Source: Eubacterium sp. CAG:252 (GTDB taxonomy: Bacteria; Bacillota; Clostridia; Lachnospirales; Lachnospiraceae). From it: a stretch of DNA of 25,028 nucleotides. Shown here piece after piece: positions 1 through 7,635 of this stretch (positions are counted from its first letter, which is position 1; every line of letters starts with the position of its first letter). The stretch covers positions 132,123-157,150 of the forward strand of contig FR886343.1 of assembly GCA_000436535.1 (NCBI GenBank). Direction: 5' to 3'. The notes under the pieces are model-generated. The model was not told where the DNA came from. It searched no databases and was given only the letters and a program-made list of their open reading frames with translations. Both the position numbers and the translations under genes were made by a program.

Positions 1-1
1 A

Positions 2-220
2 GAGCTTTCAGTTGCGAAGAGATGTTTTGTTATGGCTAAAAAGGCGGGGGTTGTTGACTCAGTCACACTTACGGGCGGCTGTGCCAAGAATGAAGGCTTA
101 AAGCAGGCGATAGAAAAGGTACTTAAGGTAAAGGTGGTAGAGCTGCCAGTGGATCCACAGCTTATGGGTGCACTTGGCGCAGCAGAGTATGCAAGACAGA
201 AGGGAAGAGTTAAGCAGTGA
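2..220 (+). CDS. Acyl-CoA dehydratase activase (HgdC/BadF-type ATPase), C-terminal part
   Basis: The reading frame is open from the left edge, so only the last 72 residues are here. The piece has the closing signature of the BadF/BadG/BcrA/BcrD ATPase family: TLTGGCAKNEGL, then a stretch ending DPQLMGALGAAEYA. In this ASKHA-fold family these form the last nucleotide-binding segment. Such proteins use ATP to inject an electron into 2-hydroxyacyl-CoA dehydratases through a [4Fe-4S] cluster held between two subunits; the cluster cysteines lie upstream of the window or are not visible. The stop codon overlaps the GTG start of the next gene by four bases, which suggests translational coupling. The family is secure; the substrate cannot be told from this fragment, and dehydratase subunits, if present, would lie upstream. 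Confidence 0.88.
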   Translation, partial: ELSVAKRCFVMAKKAGVVDSVTLTGGCAKNEGLKQAIEKVLKVKVVELPVDPQLMGALGAAEYARQKGRVKQ

Positions 221-414
221 TAATATTAAAAATAGCAGCAATAACAGCAATAGTTCTGGTTATATTATTTATACTCACATTGATCATATATTTCTTTAAT
301 CTTGATATGAAGTTTGCCGCATGTCTTATAAAGCCGCTTACAGCTTATTATAACTGGTCGGGAAGCAGAAGAAAAAAGCGTAAAGAAAAGCAAAAGGAAA
401 AGCAGCAGGGATGA
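217..414 (+). CDS. Small single-pass membrane protein, unknown function
   Basis: A 65-residue protein starting at a GTG that overlaps the stop codon of the activase (GTGA overlap), so it is probably translated by coupling. Residues 2-28 are an almost unbroken hydrophobic run rich in Ile, Leu and Val, which is a membrane helix. After a short linker the tail from about residue 50 is strongly basic (SGSRRKKRKEKQKEKQQG), so by the positive-inside rule the C-terminus should be cytoplasmic. No conserved enzyme motif is visible and I do not recognise the family. The tight overlap and the typical start support a real gene despite its size. It could be a membrane anchor or accessory factor of the neighbouring dehydratase system, but that rests only on position. 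Confidence 0.6.
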   Translation: MIILKIAAITAIVLVILFILTLIIYFFNLDMKFAACLIKPLTAYYNWSGSRRKKRKEKQKEKQQG

Positions 415-441
415 TGCTTCATAAGAAAGGCCGAATGTAAT

Positions 442-1188
442 ATGCAGGTTCTAAGTATTTATGATAAAGATATATCAGAGTTAAAGAAGTGCTTTAACTC
501 TGATGCTTATGGAAATATTAAAAAGCTTCCGGCAGATAAATCATGGGAGGTTACAGCACAGGAAAGTCTGGTTCTAAAACGTGATATGGCATATGAACTT
601 GGTGGAGGTATGAATAAAGCCATTAGTTCAATAGCCTTTACTACGTCAAGTGAATGTGTTAGTGATGACGGAGTATATCTTATGGGAGAAGATCTGCAGG
701 ATATAAAGGAAGATATATCATATGCAAGATTCACTTTTATACGTCTGAACGAGTCTTATATTAAGAATATACAGGAAAAAAATGCAGAAGCCCTGCATGC
801 TGCTCTGCGTGCTATTGACTATGTGAGATATCATAATTTTCCTAAAGGGTATATGATGAGAATATCATCAGTAAAGGAAAGAGAACCAGTAAGGGTGTCA
901 AAACAGGCAATAGCAGATGGCATGACATTTTCACATATAGGATCTGAGATGATAAATGCATACAGGAAACGTAAGGAAGTTGAAGCAGTACAGATATACT
1001 TTCTGACAAGTAAAACAGCGGATTATGAGCTTTTATATGATAAGGCACATAGAATTGAACAGATTACAGATTCGCTTAATCATATGTTTAACGGCCTGGT
1101 TATGGATTGTTCAGCCTGTAAGAGCAGAGAGCTGTGTGATGAGATAGATGGGATGAAAGAGTTACATAAGAACCTTTCATCCATCTGA
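442..1188 (+). CDS. Conserved protein with C-terminal cysteine cluster, possibly CODH/ACS beta-like
   Basis: A 248-residue soluble protein without signal peptide or membrane segment. The main visible feature is a C-terminal CSACKSRELCDEIDGMKELH segment (C-x2-C-x5-C), which looks like a metal or iron-sulfur binding site. A central segment, KEREPVRVSKQAIADG followed by GSEMINAYRKRKEVEAV, reads as a compact alpha/beta domain. From memory it resembles short proteins annotated as CO dehydrogenase/acetyl-CoA synthase beta-subunit-like in clostridia; I hold that weakly, and no full A-cluster motif is seen. It lies 27 bp after the small membrane protein in the same direction as the activase, so a role in the same redox system is possible. 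Its last 12 bp overlap the convergent diguanylate cyclase gene. The ribosome binding site (AAGAAAGG) is weak. Confidence 0.55.
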   Translation: MQVLSIYDKDISELKKCFNSDAYGNIKKLPADKSWEVTAQESLVLKRDMAYELGGGMNKAISSIAFTTSSECVSDDGVYLMGEDLQDIKEDISYARFTFIRLNESYIKNIQEKNAEALHAALRAIDYVRYHNFPKGYMMRISSVKEREPVRVSKQAIADGMTFSHIGSEMINAYRKRKEVEAVQIYFLTSKTADYELLYDKAHRIEQITDSLNHMFNGLVMDCSACKSRELCDEIDGMKELHKNLSSI

Positions 1189-2877
1189 TAGAGCTTGGTT
1201 GTCTCTGCTTTTTTTACTTTTGATTTTATTCTTATACATGATGGAATCTACAGCTTTAAAGCAGTTATCAATACCACTTTCGTCTATAGCACCATATCCG
1301 GTTGCAACAGAATATGGATAGTCCGTTGTAGCTGCAATATTATTAACAGCCTGATGAAATGTTTTAAGACATTTGTTGATGATATCAAGGCTTGTATTGT
1401 TGATTATGACACAGAATTCATCACCGCCGATTCTATAGCACTGACCGATTTCCATGAAATTCTCGTGCATAAGCCTTGCAGTATTCTTAATAGCTTCATC
1501 ACCGAAACGGTGTCCATATGTATCGTTGATATGCTTAAGATTATTAAGGTCTGCGATGAGTATATATCTGTGTGATTCTACGCTTAAGCGTTCTTTTTCC
1601 ATGGCAAGCTCAAAGGCAGAACGGTTGTTTATATGTGTCATGGCATCAGTGAATGCCAGTTCCTTGTATATTTTATTACGTGTGTTTTGTATAAAACTAT
1701 CTTTGATAACATGAAATATCGAAAAACTGGAAAATACAAGCAGTAAAGTAACACCATATACAGAAAATCTTATTCTTTCAAAAGCTGAATTGTTTGAATA
1801 GCAGCGTATAATATCAAGAATAAGAAAGAATGATATTATCATAATAGATATAAATATATAAAACTCTCTGATTGTGTTTGTTTTCCAGTTTTTAATATAA
1901 GTTATTATGACTGCCAATGTAATAGAGAGTATCTCAATATGAACAATCCATAGTACATTGGATACAATTATCAACCCCATAAGCTGCATTGTAAATATAA
2001 CGATGATTGAGAGTATTTCACACCAGTATGCTATATACATATAAGCTTCATCCTTGATATGGTCAAAGGTAAGAAGAAAACCGGTTACTGCGATTGGAAA
2101 TAAAAAGTAACAGCAATATCCCATATATGATGTAAAAGTTCCATGGCTGAAAAACAGCTGGATTACAGTGGAGTTGCAGATTGTCCATATACCAGCAAGT
2201 ATAGATGTAAGTCCAAGCCAGTAAAGCCTTTTAGATAAATCAGTTTTTATTATAAAAGCTGTTATTAAAAGCATAATGCCACATATGCAGGCAAGAAAAC
2301 CTATTATCAGCTGAATTGCATGACGGCATAATATATCAAATATAAGGGCACTTTTAGTACCAGTTGAGATATGAAGAAGATTCGTAATATCAATCTGTGA
2401 ATTCATATCTATAGTAAGAGTAAAATCGTGCTGTGGGACTTTAACAAAATACCAGTGAGAAGGTCTTGCAAATCCGGCAAAATCGATTATATCATTTTCA
2501 GTGTATACCTGTTTATTATCAATATATATATTAACTGCAGAGTTGTATGCATAAAAAGAAATATAATTACCAGCTAATTCATCAGCATGAATAAAACGTG
2601 TCAGAGTTACTGATTTGGTTTTTCCAGTGAGCCTTGCAGGAAGATTGATTGATGAATTAGTATTATTGAAGCTTATATTATAATTATCAGTTATGGTATT
2701 GGTTGATTCGTTGTTAAGGCATAATCCACTTATCCTTGTATTGCAATATATGGCTATACCTAAGAATAAAAAAGCAGTAAGGATAAAACATATACTTGTA
2801 TTGACAGCAGATGAATTTGTAATTATATTAAACATATTAGCAAAGCAATGCTTTTTATTTGAAAATATATTCTGCAT
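1177..2877 (-). CDS. Membrane-bound diguanylate cyclase (GGDEF) with extracytoplasmic sensor
   Basis: A 566-residue protein predicted to make cyclic di-GMP from two GTP at the membrane. A membrane helix at about residues 28-46 is followed by an extracytoplasmic beta-rich region (about 55-175) resembling the jelly-roll part of 7TMR-DISM receptors, then several membrane helices (about 180-395). The cytoplasmic GGDEF domain runs from about 405 to 555, with TDAMTHINNRSAFE at 410-423, the metal-binding ADLNNLKHIND stretch at 442-452 and an intact GGDEF at 484-488, so it should be active. The position of the inhibitory I-site (RxxD, five residues before GGDEF) reads MEIG, so product inhibition at that site is not expected. 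There is no EAL domain. Its ribosome binding site (AAAGGA) is about 12 nt from the ATG, which is rather far. The 3' end overlaps the opposing gene. Confidence 0.93.
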   Translation of the reverse strand: MQNIFSNKKHCFANMFNIITNSSAVNTSICFILTAFLFLGIAIYCNTRISGLCLNNESTNTITDNYNISFNNTNSSINLPARLTGKTKSVTLTRFIHADELAGNYISFYAYNSAVNIYIDNKQVYTENDIIDFAGFARPSHWYFVKVPQHDFTLTIDMNSQIDITNLLHISTGTKSALIFDILCRHAIQLIIGFLACICGIMLLITAFIIKTDLSKRLYWLGLTSILAGIWTICNSTVIQLFFSHGTFTSYMGYCCYFLFPIAVTGFLLTFDHIKDEAYMYIAYWCEILSIIVIFTMQLMGLIIVSNVLWIVHIEILSITLAVIITYIKNWKTNTIREFYIFISIMIISFFLILDIIRCYSNNSAFERIRFSVYGVTLLLVFSSFSIFHVIKDSFIQNTRNKIYKELAFTDAMTHINNRSAFELAMEKERLSVESHRYILIADLNNLKHINDTYGHRFGDEAIKNTARLMHENFMEIGQCYRIGGDEFCVIINNTSLDIINKCLKTFHQAVNNIAATTDYPYSVATGYGAIDESGIDNCFKAVDSIMYKNKIKSKKSRDNQALSDG

Positions 2878-2919
2878 AATTAGATGTTATCCTTTCTGAT
2901 AATATTTTTGATTGATGGG

Positions 2920-2947
2920 TTAAAATACCACTTTGGTACCATATAAT
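2920..2947 (+). promoter_or_regulatory. Predicted polygalacturonase promoter with a palindromic operator between -35 and -10
   Basis: A perfect TATAAT at 2942-2947 is preceded, with a 16-bp spacer, by TTAAAA (2920-2925; 4 of 6 matches to TTGACA). The spacer contains the inverted repeat TACCA-CTT-TGGTA (2926-2938) and the overlapping palindrome TGGTACCA (2934-2941). A wider dyad, ATGGGT (2915-2920) with ACCCAT (2958-2963), is nearly concentric with it. A palindrome between -35 and -10 is a classical repressor position, and TGGTA/TACCA half-sites are the sort used by LacI- or GntR-type regulators. The regulator is not in this window. Confidence 0.5.
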
Positions 2948-2973
2948 AGTACTAATTACCCATAAGCCCGGAT

Positions 2974-3003
2974 ATTATAGCATAGATCTGTAATTTAATT
3001 CAA
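2974..3003 (-). promoter_or_regulatory. Predicted promoter of the diguanylate cyclase gene (extended -10)
   Basis: On the minus strand a perfect extended -10, TGCTATAAT, occupies 2974-2982, with TTGAAT at 2998-3003 as a partial -35 (18-bp spacer). Transcription would start near 2967 and give a leader of about 90 nt that crosses the polygalacturonase promoter before reaching the cyclase ATG at 2877. This is pattern matching only. Confidence 0.5.
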
Positions 3004-3056
3004 GTACCAGAATGTATCAAATTAAAATTTTAAGGCATTAAAAAAGGAGGATTATT

Positions 3057-4367
3057 GTGTATAGAGAAGATTATAATGTAGTTATTCCAAAGTTTAACGA
3101 GGTTAAGGTATCAATAGATGAACTTGGAGCAGTAAGTGGAAAGCTTGATGTTAAAACAGGACATGATAATGCAGTTATTATTAATAATGCAATAAGAAGC
3201 TTATCTGAAAATGGTGGTGGTACTGTAGTAGTACCAGCTGGAATATGGGCATGTGCGCCTATAAGAATATTGTCTGGAATCAATCTTCACCTTGAGAGCC
3301 AGGCTACGCTTAAGTTTATAAAGTCAAAGGAAGACTATCCTTTAATAATAACTAATTATGAAGGTCAGCAGAGTATACGTGCTGTCTCACCAGTTACAGC
3401 TGAGAATGCAGAAAATATAGCTATAACAGGTGAAGGAATCATAGACGGAAGTGGAGATGAGTGGCGTCCAGTCAAGAGATTCAAGGTAACAGACAAGCAG
3501 TGGGAAGCACTTCTTAAGAAGAGTGATAATGTGTTTGCAACGAAAGAAACAGAAGTATGGATGCCATCAAAGTCAAGCCTTGTTGGAAACGAGAAGAATA
3601 TCCAGGGTGATACAGAAGATATTATAGATGAAGCTTCTGAATATTATGATTTTTACAGACCTGTTATGATAAGCTTAAGATATTGCAGAAATATTCTTTT
3701 ACAGGGAGTTACATTTATGAATTCACCAGCATGGAATATTCATCCATTTTTCTGCAGGAGTCTTACAGTAGATCATGTAAATGTGCGTAATCCATACTAT
3801 GCACAGAATGGTGACGGAATAGATGTTGAATCATGTACAGATGTACATATACATCACAGTGTGTTTGAAACAGGCGATGATGCAATATGCATAAAATCAG
3901 GAAAGAATGCAGTTGCAAGAACAATAGAAGGTCCATGCAGCAACATATATGTTCATGACTGTCTTGTAAATGAAGGACATGGTGGCTTTGTAATAGGAAG
4001 CGAAATGTCAAGAGACGTTAAAGATATACTTGTTGAGAACTGTACATTTACAGGTACTGATGTTGGTGTGAGGATAAAGAGTGCATTAGGACGAGGCGGA
4101 GTAGTTGAGAACATAACAATCCGTAACATTAATATGATAAATATTAAGGGCGAGGGAGTAATACTTACAATGTCTTATGTTCTTAATCTTCTTAACCGTA
4201 ATGAGACTATTGCTATGGACAATGAAGAAGATATTCCATATTTTAAGAATATGAATATGGAAAACATAACATGTCTGGGTTGTAAGGAATTCATTAAGAT
4301 AGAGCCTTTGCAGGGACGTCCTGAAACAATATCAGATATTGTAGTGAATGGAAAGAAATATTGTTAA
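3057..4367 (+). CDS. Intracellular GH28 polygalacturonase
   Basis: A 436-residue parallel beta-helix pectinase that hydrolyses alpha-1,4 galacturonosyl links. All GH28 signatures are visible: NGDGID at 251-256, GDD at 273-275 (together the three catalytic aspartates), GHGG at 307-310 and RIK at 339-341, the last binding the sugar carboxylate. The start is GTG, preceded by an excellent AAGGAGG six bases upstream. The N-terminus (MYREDYNVVIPKF) has no signal peptide or lipobox, so the enzyme should act in the cytoplasm on imported oligogalacturonides. This suggests an exo-acting enzyme or one active on short oligomers rather than a secreted depolymerase. No pectate transporter or uronate pathway gene is beside it, so it is an isolated locus. 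Substrate could extend to substituted or rhamnogalacturonan oligomers, which the motifs do not separate. Confidence 0.93.
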   Translation: MYREDYNVVIPKFNEVKVSIDELGAVSGKLDVKTGHDNAVIINNAIRSLSENGGGTVVVPAGIWACAPIRILSGINLHLESQATLKFIKSKEDYPLIITNYEGQQSIRAVSPVTAENAENIAITGEGIIDGSGDEWRPVKRFKVTDKQWEALLKKSDNVFATKETEVWMPSKSSLVGNEKNIQGDTEDIIDEASEYYDFYRPVMISLRYCRNILLQGVTFMNSPAWNIHPFFCRSLTVDHVNVRNPYYAQNGDGIDVESCTDVHIHHSVFETGDDAICIKSGKNAVARTIEGPCSNIYVHDCLVNEGHGGFVIGSEMSRDVKDILVENCTFTGTDVGVRIKSALGRGGVVENITIRNINMINIKGEGVILTMSYVLNLLNRNETIAMDNEEDIPYFKNMNMENITCLGCKEFIKIEPLQGRPETISDIVVNGKKYC

Positions 4368-4368
4368 A

Positions 4369-4420
4369 ATAATTAATAATGATATAATTAATAATGTTAT
4401 TATTGATAATATTATTATTG
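4369..4420 (+). repeat. AT-only tandem/dyad segment after the polygalacturonase gene
   Basis: Immediately after the polygalacturonase stop, a perfect 13-bp direct repeat (ATAATTAATAATG) occurs at 4369-4381 and 4384-4396. It is followed by two TTATTATTG units (4397-4405 and 4412-4420) that are partly complementary to it. The segment is nearly all A+T, so it may melt easily or fold weakly in RNA. No function can be assigned; slippage in AT-rich DNA is the simplest origin. Confidence 0.5.
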
Positions 4421-4437
4421 CGCATATGAATGTAATG

Positions 4438-4482
4438 GGGGAAGGAAAAACTGTAATCTGGCAGTTGTTTCTTTCCCTTTTA
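4438..4482 (+). terminator. Predicted rho-independent terminator after polygalacturonase
   Basis: An imperfect stem of about 15 bp pairs GGGAAGGAAAAACTG (4439-4453) with CAGTTGTTTCTTTCCC (4462-4477) around an 8-nt loop, followed by TTTTAT. The U-tract is short and one base is bulged, so termination may be partial. It would separate the polygalacturonase from the MATE/acetyltransferase pair. Confidence 0.55.
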
Positions 4483-4556
4483 TATGGATAACGAATACCG
4501 TGATGTATGTAATGGGAATATAAATATGTTTTTCAGATATATGAATGGAGATAAAG

Positions 4557-5900
4557 ATGAAAAATAATAAGTATGAAATAGACATGTGCAACGGCACAAT
4601 AATGGACAAACTCATATCATTTGCACTGCCACTTATGATATCAGGAATGCTTCAGCTTATGTTTAATGCTGTTGATATAATAGTTGTAGGACGTTTTACA
4701 GGAAGTCAGGCGTTAGCAGCAGTTGGTTCAACGACAGCGCTTATATGTACATTCACGAATCTTTTTATAGGTGTATCGCTTGGAGCTAATGTGCTTGCAG
4801 CACGGTTCTATGCTTCAGGAAAGACAAAGGAAATGTCTGAAACAGTACATACAGCTATATTACTTGCTTTAATAAGCGGTATTGCCATGAGTGTTATAGG
4901 AATATTGTGTGCCAGAGAATCCCTTGTGCTTATTGCAACGCCGGATGATATTATCGGACAGGCAGTATTATATCTCAGGATATATTTTTTGGGAATGCCA
5001 TTTTTTATGTTATATAACTATGGTGCAGCAATATTAAGGGCGGTTGGTGATACCAAGAGACCTCTTATGTACTTAATAGCTGCAGGAACAGCGAATGCAG
5101 TATTAGATCTCGTCCTTGTAATTATATTTAAAATGGGCGTAGCAGGTGTAGCCATAGGCACAATAACATCGCAGTTTATTTCGTGTGTACTCGTTATAAG
5201 GTGTCTGTGTAAGACAGATGCCATATATAAGTTATACATATCAAAGCTTAGAATAAAGAAGTATTATCTTATCCAGATACTTAAGGTAGGACTTCCAGCA
5301 GGTATCCAGAGTACAGTTATTAACTTTTCAAATGTTTTGTTACAGTCATCTGTTAATTCATTCGGAGAAATAGCTATGGCTGGTTACACGGCAGCCAACA
5401 ATATACTTGGATTTTTATATGTATCAGTTAATTCAGTTACACAGGCATGTATGAGTTTTACAAGCCAGAATTATGGTGTGCGCAAGTTTAAAAGAATGGA
5501 TAAGGTGCTTGCCAACTGTGCGATATTGTCAATAATAGTATCTGTAGTTATAGGTGGCGGCTCATATCTTTTAGGACATCAGATACTAGGAATATATACT
5601 AAGCAGGAAGATGTAATACAATGCGGTATGGAGATTCTTTCCATATCAACTATTCCATATTTTCTGTGTGGTCTTATGGATATGATTCCGGGTTCTATGA
5701 GAGGAGTTGGATATTCGGCAGTTCCTATGATACTTTCTATAATCGGAACAGTTGGAACAAGGCTTGTGTGGATATATGGAGTATTCCCTGAGCACAGATC
5801 ATTGTATGTTTTGTTTATGTCATATCCAGTTTCATGGGGCTTGACCATAGTCATGCAGGCAATATGCCTTGTGTTTGTAAGAAGGAAAATAAGGAAGTAA
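4557..5900 (+). CDS. MATE family multidrug/metabolite exporter
   Basis: A 447-residue polytopic membrane protein with about 12 hydrophobic helices in two similar halves. It has family hallmarks near the N-terminus: a first helix region FALPLMISGMLQLMFNAVD followed by VGRFTGSQALAAVG. MATE proteins export cationic drugs or metabolites in exchange for Na+ or H+. I chose ATG 4557 because GGAG at 4547-4550 sits six bases upstream; an in-frame ATG at 4545 would place that motif inside the gene. The acetyltransferase gene follows after 13 bp, so the two are almost certainly co-transcribed, which suggests a shared substrate class or shared stress. The actual substrate cannot be read from sequence, and many MATE proteins in gut clostridia are uncharacterised. 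Confidence 0.93.
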   Translation: MKNNKYEIDMCNGTIMDKLISFALPLMISGMLQLMFNAVDIIVVGRFTGSQALAAVGSTTALICTFTNLFIGVSLGANVLAARFYASGKTKEMSETVHTAILLALISGIAMSVIGILCARESLVLIATPDDIIGQAVLYLRIYFLGMPFFMLYNYGAAILRAVGDTKRPLMYLIAAGTANAVLDLVLVIIFKMGVAGVAIGTITSQFISCVLVIRCLCKTDAIYKLYISKLRIKKYYLIQILKVGLPAGIQSTVINFSNVLLQSSVNSFGEIAMAGYTAANNILGFLYVSVNSVTQACMSFTSQNYGVRKFKRMDKVLANCAILSIIVSVVIGGGSYLLGHQILGIYTKQEDVIQCGMEILSISTIPYFLCGLMDMIPGSMRGVGYSAVPMILSIIGTVGTRLVWIYGVFPEHRSLYVLFMSYPVSWGLTIVMQAICLVFVRRKIRK

Positions 5901-5913
5901 GGATTGATAAAAT

Positions 5914-6780
5914 ATGAATAGCAAAATAGGTAATTATAATAAACAGCAGTTAAAAAATCAGCTTGAGTCTATGGGACTTAAAGGTGATGAAACTATACTT
6001 ATACACTCATCAATGAAGGCTATAGGAGCGGTTGATGGTGGTGCTGACACAGTGCTTGATGTGTGGATGGAATATTTCAAGAATGGTCTTTTACTTCTGC
6101 CAACACACACATGGAAGACTGTAAATGCGGACAATCCGGTATATAATCCATATACAACGCCATCCTGTGTAGGACTGCTCACGAACATGTTTATGAAAAG
6201 AGACGGGGTTATACGTTCGCTTCATCCTACCCACAGCATGTCTGGTTACGGAAAAAATGCCGCAGAATATCTGGCAGGTGAGGAATATAATAATACACCA
6301 TGTACGCCGGGTGGCTGTTATGACAGGCTTAAAGAGGTCGGCGGCAAAGTGCTGCTTGTAGGTGTCGGTCACGAAAGAAACACTTATATACATAGTGTTG
6401 AAGAGGTGTTAAATGTGCCTAACAGATTGTCGGATATGCCTATGGAGCTTGTTATAGAGCTTCAGGAGGAAAGTAATAACAGTGGAAAGCTTCCACCATA
6501 TAACAGGGATGATGGCTGGAAAAAGCATACTGATAACAAATTATGCAGAAAAGTATATGTAAGAAAGCACTACAATGCACAGCAGCCGCATATATCTGAG
6601 GATTTTGTCAATCTGAACAAGATATTCTTAGACAGAGGAGTTGTCAGAAAGGTGAAGTTTGGCGATGCAGACAGTCTGTTATGTGATGCTAAAGGGATGT
6701 TTAATATTGTCAGACAGGTGATTGCACCAGACCCAGAGTGCATTGTAACTAAGGATACATTATCTATGCCAGAGTATTAA
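5914..6780 (+). CDS. AAC(3)-family N-acetyltransferase
   Basis: A 288-residue protein of the antibiotic N-acetyltransferase family (Antibiotic_NAT), whose best-known members acetylate the 3-amino group of aminoglycosides using acetyl-CoA. Family landmarks are visible: ETILIHSSMKAIG at about residues 26-38, LLLPTHTW, a RSLHPTHSMSGYGKNAAE block, GGKVLLVGVGHERNTYIHSVEE, and a C-terminal VRKVKFGDADSLLCDAKGMFNIV segment. The length matches the family (about 260-290). It directly follows the MATE gene with a 13-bp gap and an AAGGA site at the end of that gene. Many chromosomal members of this family do not confer resistance and probably acetylate other amines, and anaerobes already take up aminoglycosides poorly. 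The family call is secure; the resistance role is not. Confidence 0.9.
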   Translation: MNSKIGNYNKQQLKNQLESMGLKGDETILIHSSMKAIGAVDGGADTVLDVWMEYFKNGLLLLPTHTWKTVNADNPVYNPYTTPSCVGLLTNMFMKRDGVIRSLHPTHSMSGYGKNAAEYLAGEEYNNTPCTPGGCYDRLKEVGGKVLLVGVGHERNTYIHSVEEVLNVPNRLSDMPMELVIELQEESNNSGKLPPYNRDDGWKKHTDNKLCRKVYVRKHYNAQQPHISEDFVNLNKIFLDRGVVRKVKFGDADSLLCDAKGMFNIVRQVIAPDPECIVTKDTLSMPEY

Positions 6781-6920
6781 GCTGGATATATCATTTATTT
6801 AAAATTATCAAATGATGTTGGGGTTAAAAGGTAATTAGAATTAGCATAGCTGGTTAATGTGATTATAGGAAAAAACTATAACTACATATATTTTATTAGG
6901 ATTATGCAAATGTAATATTT

Positions 6921-6931
6921 TATAATATAAT
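6921..6931 (+). promoter_or_regulatory. Possible -10 region upstream of the SGNH esterase gene
   Basis: Two overlapping TATAAT hexamers lie at 6921-6926 and 6926-6931, about 65 bp before the esterase ATG. No convincing -35 sits at 16-18 bp, and the surrounding 200 bp is nearly all A+T, so chance matches are likely. I found no strong terminator between the acetyltransferase and this gene. Confidence 0.3.
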
Positions 6932-6993
6932 AACCACATAAACATACAAGAAATATAGGAAATTAGTGAAAGAAACAGGAAGTGGTGGAATAT

Positions 6994-7626
6994 ATGAAAC
7001 AAATATTATGCTTTGGAGATTCTAATACATGGGGACTTATCCCTAAGACTAATAAAAGATATGAGTGGGGCGTAAGGTGGACAAGCCTTCTTAATGAAAG
7101 CCTGAATGATAAAAAGGAAGGTGGATATCGTGTTATAGAGGAAGGCTTGTGTGGCAGGACAACCGTATTTGACGACCCGTTAAGAGATGGACGAAATGGT
7201 GTTAAAATTCTGCCAACTATATTGGAAACCCACAATCCGGTTGACATAGTGATAATTATGCTTGGAACTAACGACTGCAAGACTGTCTACAATGCATCAG
7301 CAGAATTTATAGGTCAGGGCGTAAAAAGACTTATCGGACAGGTGAAAAACCACATACCAGAAAGTAAAATACTTGTAATATCGCCTATACATCTTGGCGA
7401 GGGCGTTTGGGAGTCAGACTATGACCCTGAATTCTCCAGTGCTTCCGTGAACCTGTCAAGAGAGCTTTCAGATGTATACAAAAAGATTGCAACACAGGAA
7501 AATGTTGGGTTTATAGCAGCTTCAGAAGTTGCATCCCCAAGCACTGCCGACAGAGAGCATCTTAATGAGGAAGGACATAAGAGGCTTGCAAGGAAGGTGG
7601 AGGAGTGGGTTGAAAATGTGGCGTAA
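6994..7626 (+). CDS. SGNH/GDSL-family esterase
   Basis: A 210-residue serine hydrolase of the SGNH fold with the four catalytic blocks in order: block I CFGDSNTWG (nucleophile Ser10), Gly54 in GLCGRT, block III GTND (Asn93), and block V DREH (Asp186, His189). The overall pattern (MKxILCFGDSNTWG, WTSLL, GLxGRTT) matches the arylesterase/acetyl-xylan-esterase-like branch. Substrates are probably small acyl esters or acetylated carbohydrates. There is no signal peptide, so it is cytoplasmic. I chose ATG 6994 because GGTGG lies five bases upstream and the family normally begins this close to the GDS motif; GTG codons at 6982 and 6985 are alternatives but have their AGGA too near. A role in deacetylating imported pectin or xylan oligomers is possible from context only. 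Confidence 0.9.
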   Translation: MKQILCFGDSNTWGLIPKTNKRYEWGVRWTSLLNESLNDKKEGGYRVIEEGLCGRTTVFDDPLRDGRNGVKILPTILETHNPVDIVIIMLGTNDCKTVYNASAEFIGQGVKRLIGQVKNHIPESKILVISPIHLGEGVWESDYDPEFSSASVNLSRELSDVYKKIATQENVGFIAASEVASPSTADREHLNEEGHKRLARKVEEWVENVA

Positions 7627-7635
7627 TTGTGGGGC

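Noticed and set aside
1195..1575. 126-codon plus-strand open frame after the cysteine-cluster gene
   Set aside because: It is antisense to the GGDEF domain of the diguanylate cyclase, whose motifs prove the coding strand.
5914..6780. Calling the AAC(3)-like gene a resistance determinant
   Set aside because: Family membership is clear, but chromosomal members often lack resistance activity and there is no mobile context, so I do not claim a resistance phenotype.
6790..6816. ATCATTT...AAATGAT dyad after the acetyltransferase gene as a terminator
   Set aside because: The stem is only 7 bp of mostly A-T pairs with a 13-nt loop and no following U-run. It is unlikely to terminate, and I keep it only as a weak dyad in AT-rich DNA.
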